Assembly (NCBI RefSeq): GCF_029350945.1
Contig: NZ_JARKMS010000003.1
Span: 475,839-512,973 of the forward strand
Length of the DNA: 37,135 nt
Reading direction: 5' to 3'
From: Maribacter huludaoensis
GTDB lineage: Bacteria; Bacteroidota; Bacteroidia; Flavobacteriales; Flavobacteriaceae
Shown here: positions 16,845-24,455 of the stretch, in pieces
How positions within the stretch are numbered: the first letter of the stretch is position 1
How the letters are laid out: each line of letters opens with the position of its first letter
Position numbers and translations under genes: made by a program
The notes under the pieces: generated by a model
What the model was told of the DNA's origin: nothing
Database searches by the model: none
Seen by the model: only the letters and a program-made list of their open reading frames with translations

Positions 16845-18605
16845 TTATTTCTTGTTCATTAATTTTAGGTCTTTGTCCAAATTATCTTCCAACATTGGAT
16901 AATCATTCAAGAACACATCATATAACTCCTTTACTTTTTCAAAATCATCTTTTTTACAGCTACTTTCAAGTTCAACGATTAAGTTGCGCATGCCATTGGC
17001 CTTTATCATGGCAAAGCCAGCTTTTAGCTTATGGGCAGATAAAGCAATTTCTTTTAAGTTCTGGGTCTTTAAATGAATCTTTACATTGCCTATGAACTCA
17101 ATAGCATTGAGTTTGAACAATTTCACCAATTCGTTCAACATATCTATTTCACCAAAACAATCTTTCATTAGGTGATTTAAATCTACTACAGTAGTTTCTT
17201 TAGGTTCTATCATAGGTTTTTGCAGTATTGATGAGAAATCTATCTGTTCAACTTTATGTTCTTTACATTTTAAAATGGTACTTAACAAATCATCTAACGT
17301 ATATGGCTTTAACAAAAAATCGTTAATTCCTATTTCTTTGCAGTCCCTACTATCCTGTTCCGTAAAATCTGCACTAAAGGCAATGATAGGAACATTACTT
17401 ACTCTTGAGTTTTTATGAGATCTAATGGCTTTAGAAACCTCAAATCCGTTTTGCCCAGGCATTTTTAGATCCATTAGAATTAAATCTATTTTTCTAGAGG
17501 ATAATAAATACAGGCCTTTATCCAAATCAATATCGGCATGAACGGTACAGCCCCATTGCGTTAATTGTTCCACAATTAAATGTTGGTTCATTTTGTTATC
17601 TTCAAATACCAAAATCTCGGTACCTTCCAATAGTTTTACATCCTTTTTAAAGGTGGATTTCTGTATTTTCCTTACAGGTGTAGCTGTGGGCTTGCCCATT
17701 GTATACGGCAACCTAAACCTTACTGTGGTTCCCTTATCTACGGTACTATCAATTTCAATTTCACCGTTCAGCTTTTCTATGATCTCTTTTGTTATGGTCA
17801 ACCCTAATCCTGTACCACCATATTTTTTTGCGGTATCATCCTCTGCTTGGGTATACCCGTTAAAAATGGTTTCAATTTTTTCTGGGGGTATACCAATACC
17901 CGTATCTGCCACAGAAAACTCTATTAGAAACTCATTGTTATTTTTTTGTTTTGTAAATACTTCTAGTTTTATGAATCCTCTTTCAACAAATTTTACTGCA
18001 TTGCCCAAAAGGTTCAATAATACTTGAGATAACTTAGAAGGATCACCCTTAACAATCTTAGGTACATTTTCATCTATATCTATTAACAACTCTACGTTTC
18101 TATCCACAATTAAAGTTTCACACAAAAACATGACATCTTTAAGTAAGCCATGTAGATTAAAGTCAACGGACTCAAAATTGGTGTTGCCCGAAGAAATTTT
18201 AGAATATTCCAAAACTTCATTAATAAGTTTTAAAAGAGTGTTAGATGCAAATTGTATGGCCTGTACCTTTTTATGTTGTGCTTTAGTAAGCTTTTCTTCT
18301 TTTAAAAGATTGGCAAAACCTATAATACTATTCAATGGAGTGCGAATTTCATGGCTAACGTTCGCTATAAACTGCTTTTCTGAAACCTCGTTTTTATTAG
18401 AAGCATCGGTCTTTAATTTTACCGGCACGATCTGCTGCGTTTTTGGCGCATAAATGTGCTTTTCTAGACTTGATCGAAATGAATTAAAACTCTCCTTTAA
18501 TTCTTTGGCCTCATGGGCATTTAGTTCCTCAAAAGAAAATTCACCCACTGTTCTTTCTAGTTGAGATAATTGCCCAAGTAAATCCTTAGATTTTGAAATT
18601 GCCAT
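16845..18605 (-). CDS. Cytoplasmic hybrid histidine kinase with receiver and Hpt domain
   Basis: The protein has 586 residues and no membrane segment. A short helical head (1-55) replaces a sensor domain. HisKA has His85 (NVSHEIRTPLN), the ATPase domain has Asn202 (GNAVKF), DTGIGIP (234-240) and GGTGLGL (263-269). The receiver (about 328-445) has Asp379 (MDLKMPG) and Lys433 (LLKPYT). A C-terminal Hpt domain (about 475-575) has His525 in SAHKLKAG, with Ala in place of the usual Gly after LK. All four phosphorelay stations of a hybrid kinase are thus in one chain. The signal must come through protein contact, possibly the HEAT scaffold. It is the first gene of the six-gene unit. Confidence 0.93.
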   Translation of the reverse strand: MAISKSKDLLGQLSQLERTVGEFSFEELNAHEAKELKESFNSFRSSLEKHIYAPKTQQIVPVKLKTDASNKNEVSEKQFIANVSHEIRTPLNSIIGFANLLKEEKLTKAQHKKVQAIQFASNTLLKLINEVLEYSKISSGNTNFESVDFNLHGLLKDVMFLCETLIVDRNVELLIDIDENVPKIVKGDPSKLSQVLLNLLGNAVKFVERGFIKLEVFTKQKNNNEFLIEFSVADTGIGIPPEKIETIFNGYTQAEDDTAKKYGGTGLGLTITKEIIEKLNGEIEIDSTVDKGTTVRFRLPYTMGKPTATPVRKIQKSTFKKDVKLLEGTEILVFEDNKMNQHLIVEQLTQWGCTVHADIDLDKGLYLLSSRKIDLILMDLKMPGQNGFEVSKAIRSHKNSRVSNVPIIAFSADFTEQDSRDCKEIGINDFLLKPYTLDDLLSTILKCKEHKVEQIDFSSILQKPMIEPKETTVVDLNHLMKDCFGEIDMLNELVKLFKLNAIEFIGNVKIHLKTQNLKEIALSAHKLKAGFAMIKANGMRNLIVELESSCKKDDFEKVKELYDVFLNDYPMLEDNLDKDLKLMNKK

Positions 18606-18667
18606 AAATAGGTATTCTTTAGTTTAAGGGGGTTGTTATTTATAATTACCTAAAAATGGGTCAATAC

Positions 18668-18683
18668 TATTGTGTGGACAATA
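18668..18683. promoter_or_regulatory. Small dyad in the divergent kinase/peptidase promoter region
   Basis: TATTGT (18668-18673) and ACAATA (18678-18683) flank GTGG. It lies in the 142-bp gap between the divergent hybrid kinase and peptidase genes, a reasonable place for an operator. The arms are short and AT-rich, so chance is possible. Confidence 0.25.
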
Positions 18684-18747
18684 AAAAGTTCTCAAAGGGT
18701 GGTTATTTGTTGTGAATACACTTAAATTGTAGGTCTAAACTACCTCT

Positions 18748-20037
18748 ATGAAACAGCTTATCTATTTTTTGTGCTTTACGACCATTATTTCTTGTGGCGA
18801 GAAAAAAGAAAAAATTGAAGAAACTACGCTAGAAAAAGCACATCGAATTCACGATGAAGTTGTCACCATTGATACCCATAATGACATCAATGTCAAAAAC
18901 TTTACAGACAGTGTAAATTACAGTCAGAAGCTAGATTCACAAGTTAATTTACCGAAGATGAAAGAAGGTGGTTTAGATGTCACTTGGTTGATCGTTTATA
19001 CAGGTCAAGATACCCTTACGGAAGAAGGGTATATGAAAGCAAAAGAGAACGCAATGTCCAAGTTTGAAGCTATCCATAAATTATGCGAAGAAATAGCACC
19101 CAACGACATTGAACTGGCATTAAATTCTGAAGATGTAAAACGTATTGTTGCTGCGGGCAAGAAAGCGGCCATGATCGGTGTTGAGAACGCTTACCCTATT
19201 GGTACGGATATGTCTCAGTTTAAAACGTACCATGACTTGGGCGCCCGTTATATATCATTGGCACATAATGGCCATAGTCAATTTTCAGATTCTAATACAG
19301 GTGAGGCAGATGATGTTTGGCTTCATAATGGTTTAAGTGATTTGGGTAAGCAAGCGGTAATGGAAATGAACAAGTTGGGTATTATGATAGATGTATCTCA
19401 CCCATCAAAAGAAGCTATGAAACAGATGATCGCTTTATCAAAAGCTCCAATTATAGCTTCTCACTCCTCTGCACGAGCATTATGTGACCATAGCAGAAAT
19501 TTAGATGACGAACAGTTATTGATGATGAAAGAAAATGGCGGTGTTGTGCAAACTGTAGCCTTTAGCTCATATTTAAATACGGAAAAGCATGCAGCTAGAG
19601 CGGCTTATATGAAATCAATATACCAACAGGTAGCAGATTCTTTAAATATTACCTGGTATGAGCGCTCTCAGTTTTCGAGTTTATCCGATGCTGAAAAAGA
19701 AGCCTTTATGGACAACTATCCTAAAGTCTTGAAAATAGGCAAGGAATTGGCAACTAAAAAACCTGATGCACCCAATGCCGTAGATGTTGGTGATTTTGTT
19801 GACCATATAGATTACATGGTAAAATTAATTGGCATTGACTACGTTGGCATCAGTTCTGACTTTGATGGTGGTGGCGGTATTGAAGGTTGGAGCGACGCTT
19901 CAGAAACCTTCAACGTAACCTTGGAACTTGTAGAAAGAGGCTACTCTGAAGAAGATATTGCAAAATTATGGGGCGGTAACCTAATGCGTGTACTTGATGA
20001 CGTACAGGCCGTTGCAAAAGAAATGGGTGAAAGTTAA
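18748..20037 (+). CDS. Membrane dipeptidase lipoprotein (peptidase M19)
   Basis: The protein has 429 residues. A lipoprotein signal ends IISC with Cys16. The renal-dipeptidase TIM barrel shows the binuclear zinc ligands: His44 and Asp46 in DTHND, bridging Glu146 (IGVENAYP), His218 (DVSHPS) and His239 (ASHSSAR), and the conserved GISSDFDG near the C-terminus. It should cleave dipeptides, possibly including D-residue or peptidoglycan-derived ones, at the cell envelope. The gene is divergent from the hybrid kinase and its end overlaps the convergent thioesterase gene by 4 bp. Family assignment is secure; the natural substrate is not known. Confidence 0.93.
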   Translation: MKQLIYFLCFTTIISCGEKKEKIEETTLEKAHRIHDEVVTIDTHNDINVKNFTDSVNYSQKLDSQVNLPKMKEGGLDVTWLIVYTGQDTLTEEGYMKAKENAMSKFEAIHKLCEEIAPNDIELALNSEDVKRIVAAGKKAAMIGVENAYPIGTDMSQFKTYHDLGARYISLAHNGHSQFSDSNTGEADDVWLHNGLSDLGKQAVMEMNKLGIMIDVSHPSKEAMKQMIALSKAPIIASHSSARALCDHSRNLDDEQLLMMKENGGVVQTVAFSSYLNTEKHAARAAYMKSIYQQVADSLNITWYERSQFSSLSDAEKEAFMDNYPKVLKIGKELATKKPDAPNAVDVGDFVDHIDYMVKLIGIDYVGISSDFDGGGGIEGWSDASETFNVTLELVERGYSEEDIAKLWGGNLMRVLDDVQAVAKEMGES

Positions 20038-20438
20038 TTATCTTCACCCATAGCCGCTAAACGGTCCTTTACAAATTCTATTTTAGTTTTACCATGTGCC
20101 GCTGGTTTACCATTTTCACCAAGGTTTACCATAATAATGTTGTCTACGGTAACAATTGTTTCATGGTTCATTTTATTACGCACCTCACAATTCAAGGTCA
20201 ACGAAGTCTTACCGAACTTAACTACCTCTATACCAATTTCAATAACATCACCTTTTACAGCGGCACTCATGAAATTAATCTCTGACATATATTTGGTAAC
20301 TACCTTACCGTTTTCTAACTGAATAATGGCATAAAGTGCAGCCTCTTCATCTATCCAAGCCAATAATCTTCCTCCAAACAATGTTCCGTTAGAGTTTAAA
20401 TCACCTGGCTTAACTAATTTTCTTGTATGAAATCTCAT
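20034..20438 (-). CDS. Acyl-CoA thioesterase, hotdog fold (YciA-like)
   Basis: The protein has 134 residues, one hotdog domain. The motif NSNGTLFGGRLLAWIDEEAA (17-36) holds the FGG turn and the catalytic Asp on the long helix of the YciA/BACH-type acyl-CoA hydrolases. It would hydrolyse acyl-CoA to free acid and CoA in the cytosol as an oligomer. No membrane or signal segment. The minus-strand promoter is likely the TAACTTTG at 20465-20472. Its 3' end overlaps the convergent M19 gene by 4 bp. Chain-length preference is not predictable. Confidence 0.9.
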   Translation of the reverse strand: MRFHTRKLVKPGDLNSNGTLFGGRLLAWIDEEAALYAIIQLENGKVVTKYMSEINFMSAAVKGDVIEIGIEVVKFGKTSLTLNCEVRNKMNHETIVTVDNIIMVNLGENGKPAAHGKTKIEFVKDRLAAMGEDN

Positions 20439-20464
20439 AGCTTTATTTTTGAAATTCTATGCCA

Positions 20465-20472
20465 CAAAGTTA
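20465..20472 (-). promoter_or_regulatory. -7 box TAACTTTG for the thioesterase gene
   Basis: The minus strand reads TAACTTTG, a perfect TAnnTTTG match, 26 nt before the start codon at 20438. No TTTG lies at the ideal spacing upstream; the nearest is 14 nt away. Confidence 0.5.
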
Positions 20473-20814
20473 GGTCTAAAAATTCTCAAAACTACAATTT
20501 ACACAATCTAAGCAGACCGATTTGTCAATTGTAACAATAGCCTATTTATTAAGTTGCATATTAACAATTGTTGTGCAACAGAATTATTAGAACCCTAATT
20601 CTATGCTATTTATTTTGATTACCGACATAATGGACCAATTGTTTATAACAGGTTAAAAACTAATTACACCATTTAAATTTCAATTTTATCTAATACGTAC
20701 CTTTAGAAAAGCAACTTTGGAATAAACCCGAAAAATTGAATTGAAAGCTTCATTAATAGAGCGATCATACATCAAAAAACATAAATCTCGGTCAACGAGC
20801 AAAATTAAAATATA
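20473..20814. other. Intergenic region with a nested dyad
   Basis: I see no coding frame of note here. The only structure is a nested dyad at 20553-20579: outer arms GTTGCA and TGCAAC around the 10-bp palindrome AACAATTGTT (20563-20572). A near-consensus plus-strand -7 box TACCTTTA occurs at about 20697-20704, upstream of the gene at 20815. Confidence 0.4.
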
Positions 20815-21222
20815 ATGGACAGGACACAGAAATTGCAATCTATTCGCCCTTTAATTGCCTCTGCCAAAATAATGCCCAATATGAGTGATGATGAACGTTT
20901 TCAAAACCAGACGTTACGGCCCATATTAAAACTACAGAACGATTTATTTCTAGCATCTTTTCAGAATTACATTAAAAAAATGAAAAATACGTTTTACGAG
21001 CTAAAACTTGAAAAACGTTTAGACTACGTTACCAAAGCCATTCAAAAAGACGTTAAATTCAGAAATTCTTTAAAAGGAATGATCATTGGTCAATTTACGG
21101 TAGAAGAATATGAACTATATATTAAAAACTCTTCTGCCCTAAATAAAAGAATGATGAACATGGTAATAAAAAGAATTCAGGATCAAATTCAATATTTTGA
21201 TATCTATGAGTTAGTCCAATAA
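20815..21222 (+). CDS. Conserved flavobacterial protein, often labelled glyoxalase
   Basis: The 135-residue protein is almost entirely helical and charged, with no signal peptide. The pattern FQNQTLRPILKLQNDLF, YIKKM, RLDYVTKAIQKD, LKGMIIGQFTVEEYELY and SALNKRMMNM is one I recall as highly conserved in Flavobacteriia, where databases often call it glyoxalase. The sequence shows none of the beta-alpha-beta-beta-beta vicinal-oxygen-chelate pattern or His/Glu metal ligands of glyoxalase I, so that label is not supported. The gene ends 12 bp inside the convergent DUF2461 gene. Function unknown. Confidence 0.8.
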   Translation: MDRTQKLQSIRPLIASAKIMPNMSDDERFQNQTLRPILKLQNDLFLASFQNYIKKMKNTFYELKLEKRLDYVTKAIQKDVKFRNSLKGMIIGQFTVEEYELYIKNSSALNKRMMNMVIKRIQDQIQYFDIYELVQ

Positions 21223-21891
21223 AGACTCGCCATTTAAATTAGTGGTCAAAATAGAACTCATAAGATCAAAGTAAGGGCGTATAGCTATAAAGCTTTCATT
21301 TACCATAGCTGCAAAATCGGCGGACAATACCTCTTTGTCCGTAAAATTCTTAACGAAAATGAATTGCTTCTTACGTATAAATTTAATGTTGGAATCCTCC
21401 TTGTCAAATCCTTTTGGTGCAGTTTTTAATTCATCGCCAACCAATTCTCCCCAAATAGATTTAAATTTTTTATCGTTAATTACATTGGTCAACTCTGCCG
21501 TATCTATCTCCCACTCTTTTCTTATACGAAGCAAATCCTCTTTTTCAGGATTCCAGAATCCGGTTGCAATAAAGCTATTTCCTGGCGCAATCTGCAAATA
21601 ATAACCGCCTCTTCTATGTTTTCCAGCTCTAGTAAAAGAGGCTGAAAAATGCGTCTTATAGGGTGTTTTATTTTTAGAAAAACGTACATCCCTATAAATT
21701 CTGAAAATTTTTAATCTTTCAATTTCATCATGTTTTTTAAGGTTGTCAAGCATGTAATTAAAAAAACTTTTCACCTTAGTTTCTTCAGCTTTAAATTCAG
21801 CCTTATGTTCGGTGAACCACTCCCTATTATTGTTATTCTTTAGTTTATTTAAAAATTGAAAAGTACTTTTTGTAATATTCGTTTCTAACAT
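21211..21891 (-). CDS. DUF2461 / TIGR02453 family protein
   Basis: The protein has 226 residues from ATG 21891, or 239 from ATG 21930; I prefer the shorter because ITKSTFQFLNKLKNNNNREWF matches the usual N-terminus of the family. Other hallmarks are RIYRDVRFSKNKTPYKTHFSASF and GGYYLQIAPGNSFIATGFW. The family is a widespread cytosolic protein of unknown biochemical role. It is divergent from cysE, whose -7 box lies 30 bp beyond the longer start. Its 3' end overlaps the convergent gene at 20815-21222 by 12 bp. Confidence 0.9.
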   Translation of the reverse strand: MLETNITKSTFQFLNKLKNNNNREWFTEHKAEFKAEETKVKSFFNYMLDNLKKHDEIERLKIFRIYRDVRFSKNKTPYKTHFSASFTRAGKHRRGGYYLQIAPGNSFIATGFWNPEKEDLLRIRKEWEIDTAELTNVINDKKFKSIWGELVGDELKTAPKGFDKEDSNIKFIRKKQFIFVKNFTDKEVLSADFAAMVNESFIAIRPYFDLMSSILTTNLNGESLLD

Positions 21892-21959
21892 TCGACTCAA
21901 CTGTTGTGATTTTAAGCTAAAGTTAACCATTAGATGAGAAGTACTTTTACTTATTTGGT

Positions 21960-21967
21960 TAATTTTG
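21960..21967 (+). promoter_or_regulatory. -7 box TAATTTTG for cysE-cysM
   Basis: A perfect TAnnTTTG match ends 18 nt before the cysE start codon, so the leader would be short. No clear -33 TTTG is seen at 19-nt spacing. Confidence 0.5.
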
Positions 21968-21985
21968 ATGAACTAATGAAGACCC

Positions 21986-22777
21986 ATGGACCATCGATCT
22001 ATAATCGAAAAGATTAATACCCACAAAAAACAACCGAATTTAAGATTTCGCTTAAAAAAGAATACCGAAAAATTTACAGACCTTCTTTTTTATATGCTCT
22101 TTGATATTGAAACGCCGGTTGCAGAAAGTCTAGATGCGCTAGAAAAACAATTTGATGAATTGGTAGACCTGGCGTGTTGGGAAAGTGATAAACCTTGTAA
22201 AAAGGTTTGGGAAAATTATGTAGAAAAATTACCCTTGGTACTAGAAAGTTTAAATTTAGATGCAGAGGCAACCGTAAATTGTGATCCCGCTTCTTTATCT
22301 ATTGAAGAAGTTTATATGGCTTACCCTGGTTTTTATGCTATTTCGGTATACAGACTAGCGCATGAACTGTATAAAACAGGATTTCCTTTAGTACCCCGTT
22401 TAATGACAGAGTATGCGCATAGACAAACAGGCGTTGACATTAACCCAGGCGCACAAATCGGAAAGTCTTTTCACATAGATCACGGCACCGGTGTCGTTAT
22501 AGGTGAAACCGCCATTATAAAGAATGATGTAAAAATATACCAAGGTGTAACGCTAGGCGGACTTTTTGTTGCCAAAAACTTACAGCAGACCAAACGACAC
22601 CCTACTATAGAGAATAATGTAACCATTTACGCCAATGCCACCATTTTAGGTGGTGAGACTATCATTGGCGCAAATAGCGTAATTGGTGGTAACGCGTGGA
22701 TTACCGCATCTGTACCACCACATTCAACAGTTTTTCATACACCTGAAATTAAAATAAAAACATTACCCAATGTCTAA
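21986..22777 (+). CDS. cysE: Serine O-acetyltransferase
   Basis: The protein has 263 residues. It acetylates L-serine with acetyl-CoA to O-acetylserine, the first step of cysteine synthesis. The N-terminal helical domain (1-145) is followed by a left-handed beta-helix of hexapeptide repeats (about 150-250). Catalytic His163, Asp165 and His166 sit in FHIDHGTG, followed by VVIGETAIIKNDVKIYQGVTLGG. The C-terminal tail that binds O-acetylserine sulfhydrylase is short and does not end in the usual Ile, so complex formation with CysM is uncertain. The stop overlaps the cysM start by 8 bp, giving translational coupling. Confidence 0.95.
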   Translation: MDHRSIIEKINTHKKQPNLRFRLKKNTEKFTDLLFYMLFDIETPVAESLDALEKQFDELVDLACWESDKPCKKVWENYVEKLPLVLESLNLDAEATVNCDPASLSIEEVYMAYPGFYAISVYRLAHELYKTGFPLVPRLMTEYAHRQTGVDINPGAQIGKSFHIDHGTGVVIGETAIIKNDVKIYQGVTLGGLFVAKNLQQTKRHPTIENNVTIYANATILGGETIIGANSVIGGNAWITASVPPHSTVFHTPEIKIKTLPNV

Positions 22778-23654
22778 TTCTTTAGTATCACTGATCGGTA
22801 ACACGCCATTAGTAAAATCAAGAGTGTTAAATACCAACCCCAATGTAGCTGTCTATTTTAAAATGGAAGGCCATAATCCTGGTGGTAGTGTTAAAGACCG
22901 TGCTGCCTATAACATGATCAAAACCGGTTACGATAATGGCGATTTTACTTCCAAAGACAAGTTAATTGAGGCCACCAGTGGCAACACAGGTATAGCCCTT
23001 GCTATGATTGCCGGTATATATGGTCTTGACATAGAATTGGTAATGCCAGAGAACTCTACCATAGAACGTGTACAGACAATGAGGGCATATGGCGCCAAAG
23101 TTACCTTGACACCTTCTGATGTAGGTATTGAAGGAGCTCGCGATTATGCCGAAAGTAAAGTTACAAATGAAGGGTATATAATGATGAACCAGTTTGGTAA
23201 CCCCAATAATTGGAAAGCACATTATAAAACCACCGGACCGGAAATATGGAACGATACAGATGGCAAAGTCACCCATTTTGTTTCTGCCATGGGTACTACG
23301 GGCACTATCATGGGTACATCTACTTATCTAAAAGAAAAAAATAGCGATATTAAAATTGTAGGTGTGCAGCCTAGCGATAATGCCAGTATTCCAGGCATTA
23401 GAAAATGGCCACAAGAATACTTGCCAAAAATATTCGATGCAAAAAAAGTTGATCGCATAATGGAGGTCAATGAAATAGAAGCCAAGGAAATGGCCAGAAA
23501 ATTGGCTAAAGAAGAAGGTATTTTTTCAGGTATGAGTAGTGGCGGTGCAGCTACCGTAGCGTTACGTTTAGCTCAAGAGCTAGACCACGGGGTTATTGTT
23601 TCAATAGTGTGCGATCGCGGCGATCGTTACCTGTCATCAAACTTGTTTGATTAA
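22770..23654 (+). CDS. cysM: Cysteine synthase (O-acetylserine sulfhydrylase B type)
   Basis: The protein has 294 residues. It is a PLP enzyme that makes cysteine from O-acetylserine and sulfide (the CysM branch can also use thiosulfate). The PLP lysine is Lys42 in GGSVKDR, the substrate loop is TSGNTG (69-74), and the phosphate-binding loop is GTTGT (about 175-179). The end reads CDRGDRYLSSNLF, close to the CysM form. Its ATG lies inside the cysE end (ATGTCTAA). A strong terminator follows 25 bp later. Confidence 0.95.
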   Translation: MSNSLVSLIGNTPLVKSRVLNTNPNVAVYFKMEGHNPGGSVKDRAAYNMIKTGYDNGDFTSKDKLIEATSGNTGIALAMIAGIYGLDIELVMPENSTIERVQTMRAYGAKVTLTPSDVGIEGARDYAESKVTNEGYIMMNQFGNPNNWKAHYKTTGPEIWNDTDGKVTHFVSAMGTTGTIMGTSTYLKEKNSDIKIVGVQPSDNASIPGIRKWPQEYLPKIFDAKKVDRIMEVNEIEAKEMARKLAKEEGIFSGMSSGGAATVALRLAQELDHGVIVSIVCDRGDRYLSSNLFD

Positions 23655-23679
23655 TTTTTTTTAAATCACAATGAAACAA

Positions 23680-23707
23680 AAAAAGAGCCGTTATTACGGC
23701 TCTTTTT
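23680..23707. terminator. Bidirectional terminator after cysM
   Basis: A perfect 12-bp stem AAAAAGAGCCGT / ACGGCTCTTTTT encloses TATT. It lies between the cysM stop and the stop of the minus-strand secreted-protein gene, and has A- and T-runs on both sides, so it can serve both. Confidence 0.92.
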
Positions 23708-23726
23708 TGTCTCCTGTTAGGTAAGT

Positions 23727-24269
23727 TTATTTTTCTAACATCTCTGTTTCATTTGGCTTACTATATTCTTCAACCAAAAATTCCAAGTTTTCACCATGTT
23801 CGTTGGTAAAAACATATGTTGTTTTATTGTTCATCGTTTCCTTACTCTTTAAGTTGATATTTTCAACAACCTTTAAATTATCCCCTTCGTTCATTGCAAC
23901 AACTAGTTCATCATTCTTGGAGACCAAAACAAAATCTTCTGGTGTTTTAGATTCATAACTAAATACGATTTTTTCATCAAAGGCATCGTCATCGTCGTTA
24001 TCTATATTTACCGTTTTAATAATGGTAGCAACGCTATCCACTACCCTATCCTGATCTACTTTTCCCTTGTCATCTTTTGAACGCTCTATGGTATTTAATC
24101 GTTTTGTAGTAATCTCCACGGTATTCTTTACCAGTTTTTTACCGTCATTTACCGTATAAGATTTTGAAATTTTAGTATCTAATACTTCTTGATTTTCCTC
24201 TTGTGCCATTACAGTTCCCGTTAATAACAACAATCCTGCAATTGACATATACATAGTTCTAATTTTCAT
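23727..24269 (-). CDS. Secreted hypothetical protein
   Basis: The protein has 180 residues. A signal peptide (1-22, cut after VMAQ) is followed by a beta-rich, charged domain with a short acidic run (DNDDDD, about 90-95). The repeated strand pattern (KTVNIDNDDD, KIVFSYESK, TTYVFTNEHGENLEF) suggests a beta-sandwich or lipocalin-like fold, but I recognise no family. It is probably periplasmic or secreted. The upstream region holds a perfect AT-rich dyad at 24325-24344. The promoter is not obvious. Confidence 0.75.
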   Translation of the reverse strand: MKIRTMYMSIAGLLLLTGTVMAQEENQEVLDTKISKSYTVNDGKKLVKNTVEITTKRLNTIERSKDDKGKVDQDRVVDSVATIIKTVNIDNDDDDAFDEKIVFSYESKTPEDFVLVSKNDELVVAMNEGDNLKVVENINLKSKETMNNKTTYVFTNEHGENLEFLVEEYSKPNETEMLEK

Positions 24270-24324
24270 ATATAAAATTTTAAATTAATTATAGGTTCAA
24301 TATAAACTTGATATTAAACCACTC

Positions 24325-24344
24325 ATATCTAATAATTTAGATAT
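24325..24344. promoter_or_regulatory. Perfect 8-bp AT dyad upstream of the secreted-protein gene
   Basis: ATATCTAA (24325-24332) and TTAGATAT (24337-24344) surround TAAT. The dyad starts 56 bp upstream of the minus-strand start at 24269 and lies beyond the corA stop. There is no T-run after it, so a binding site is more likely than a terminator. Nearby GATAT words (24310, 24350) echo its arms. Confidence 0.4.
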
Positions 24345-24455
24345 CAGCAAGATATATGAAAACAGAAAAAATCACTGACCCATAAAAATTAAAATTTAAT
24401 GGATTTAGTTTTTAAGCAAAATGATGGAAATCTATAAGTTCTTTTGGTATATGGC

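Noticed and set aside
18130..18453. Plus-strand frame of 107 codons opposite the hybrid kinase gene
   Set aside because: It lies wholly inside a well-supported kinase gene on the other strand and shows no independent domain signal.
22962..23276. Minus-strand frame of 104 codons opposite cysM
   Set aside because: It is the mirror of the conserved PLP-enzyme coding sequence and has no recognisable motif.
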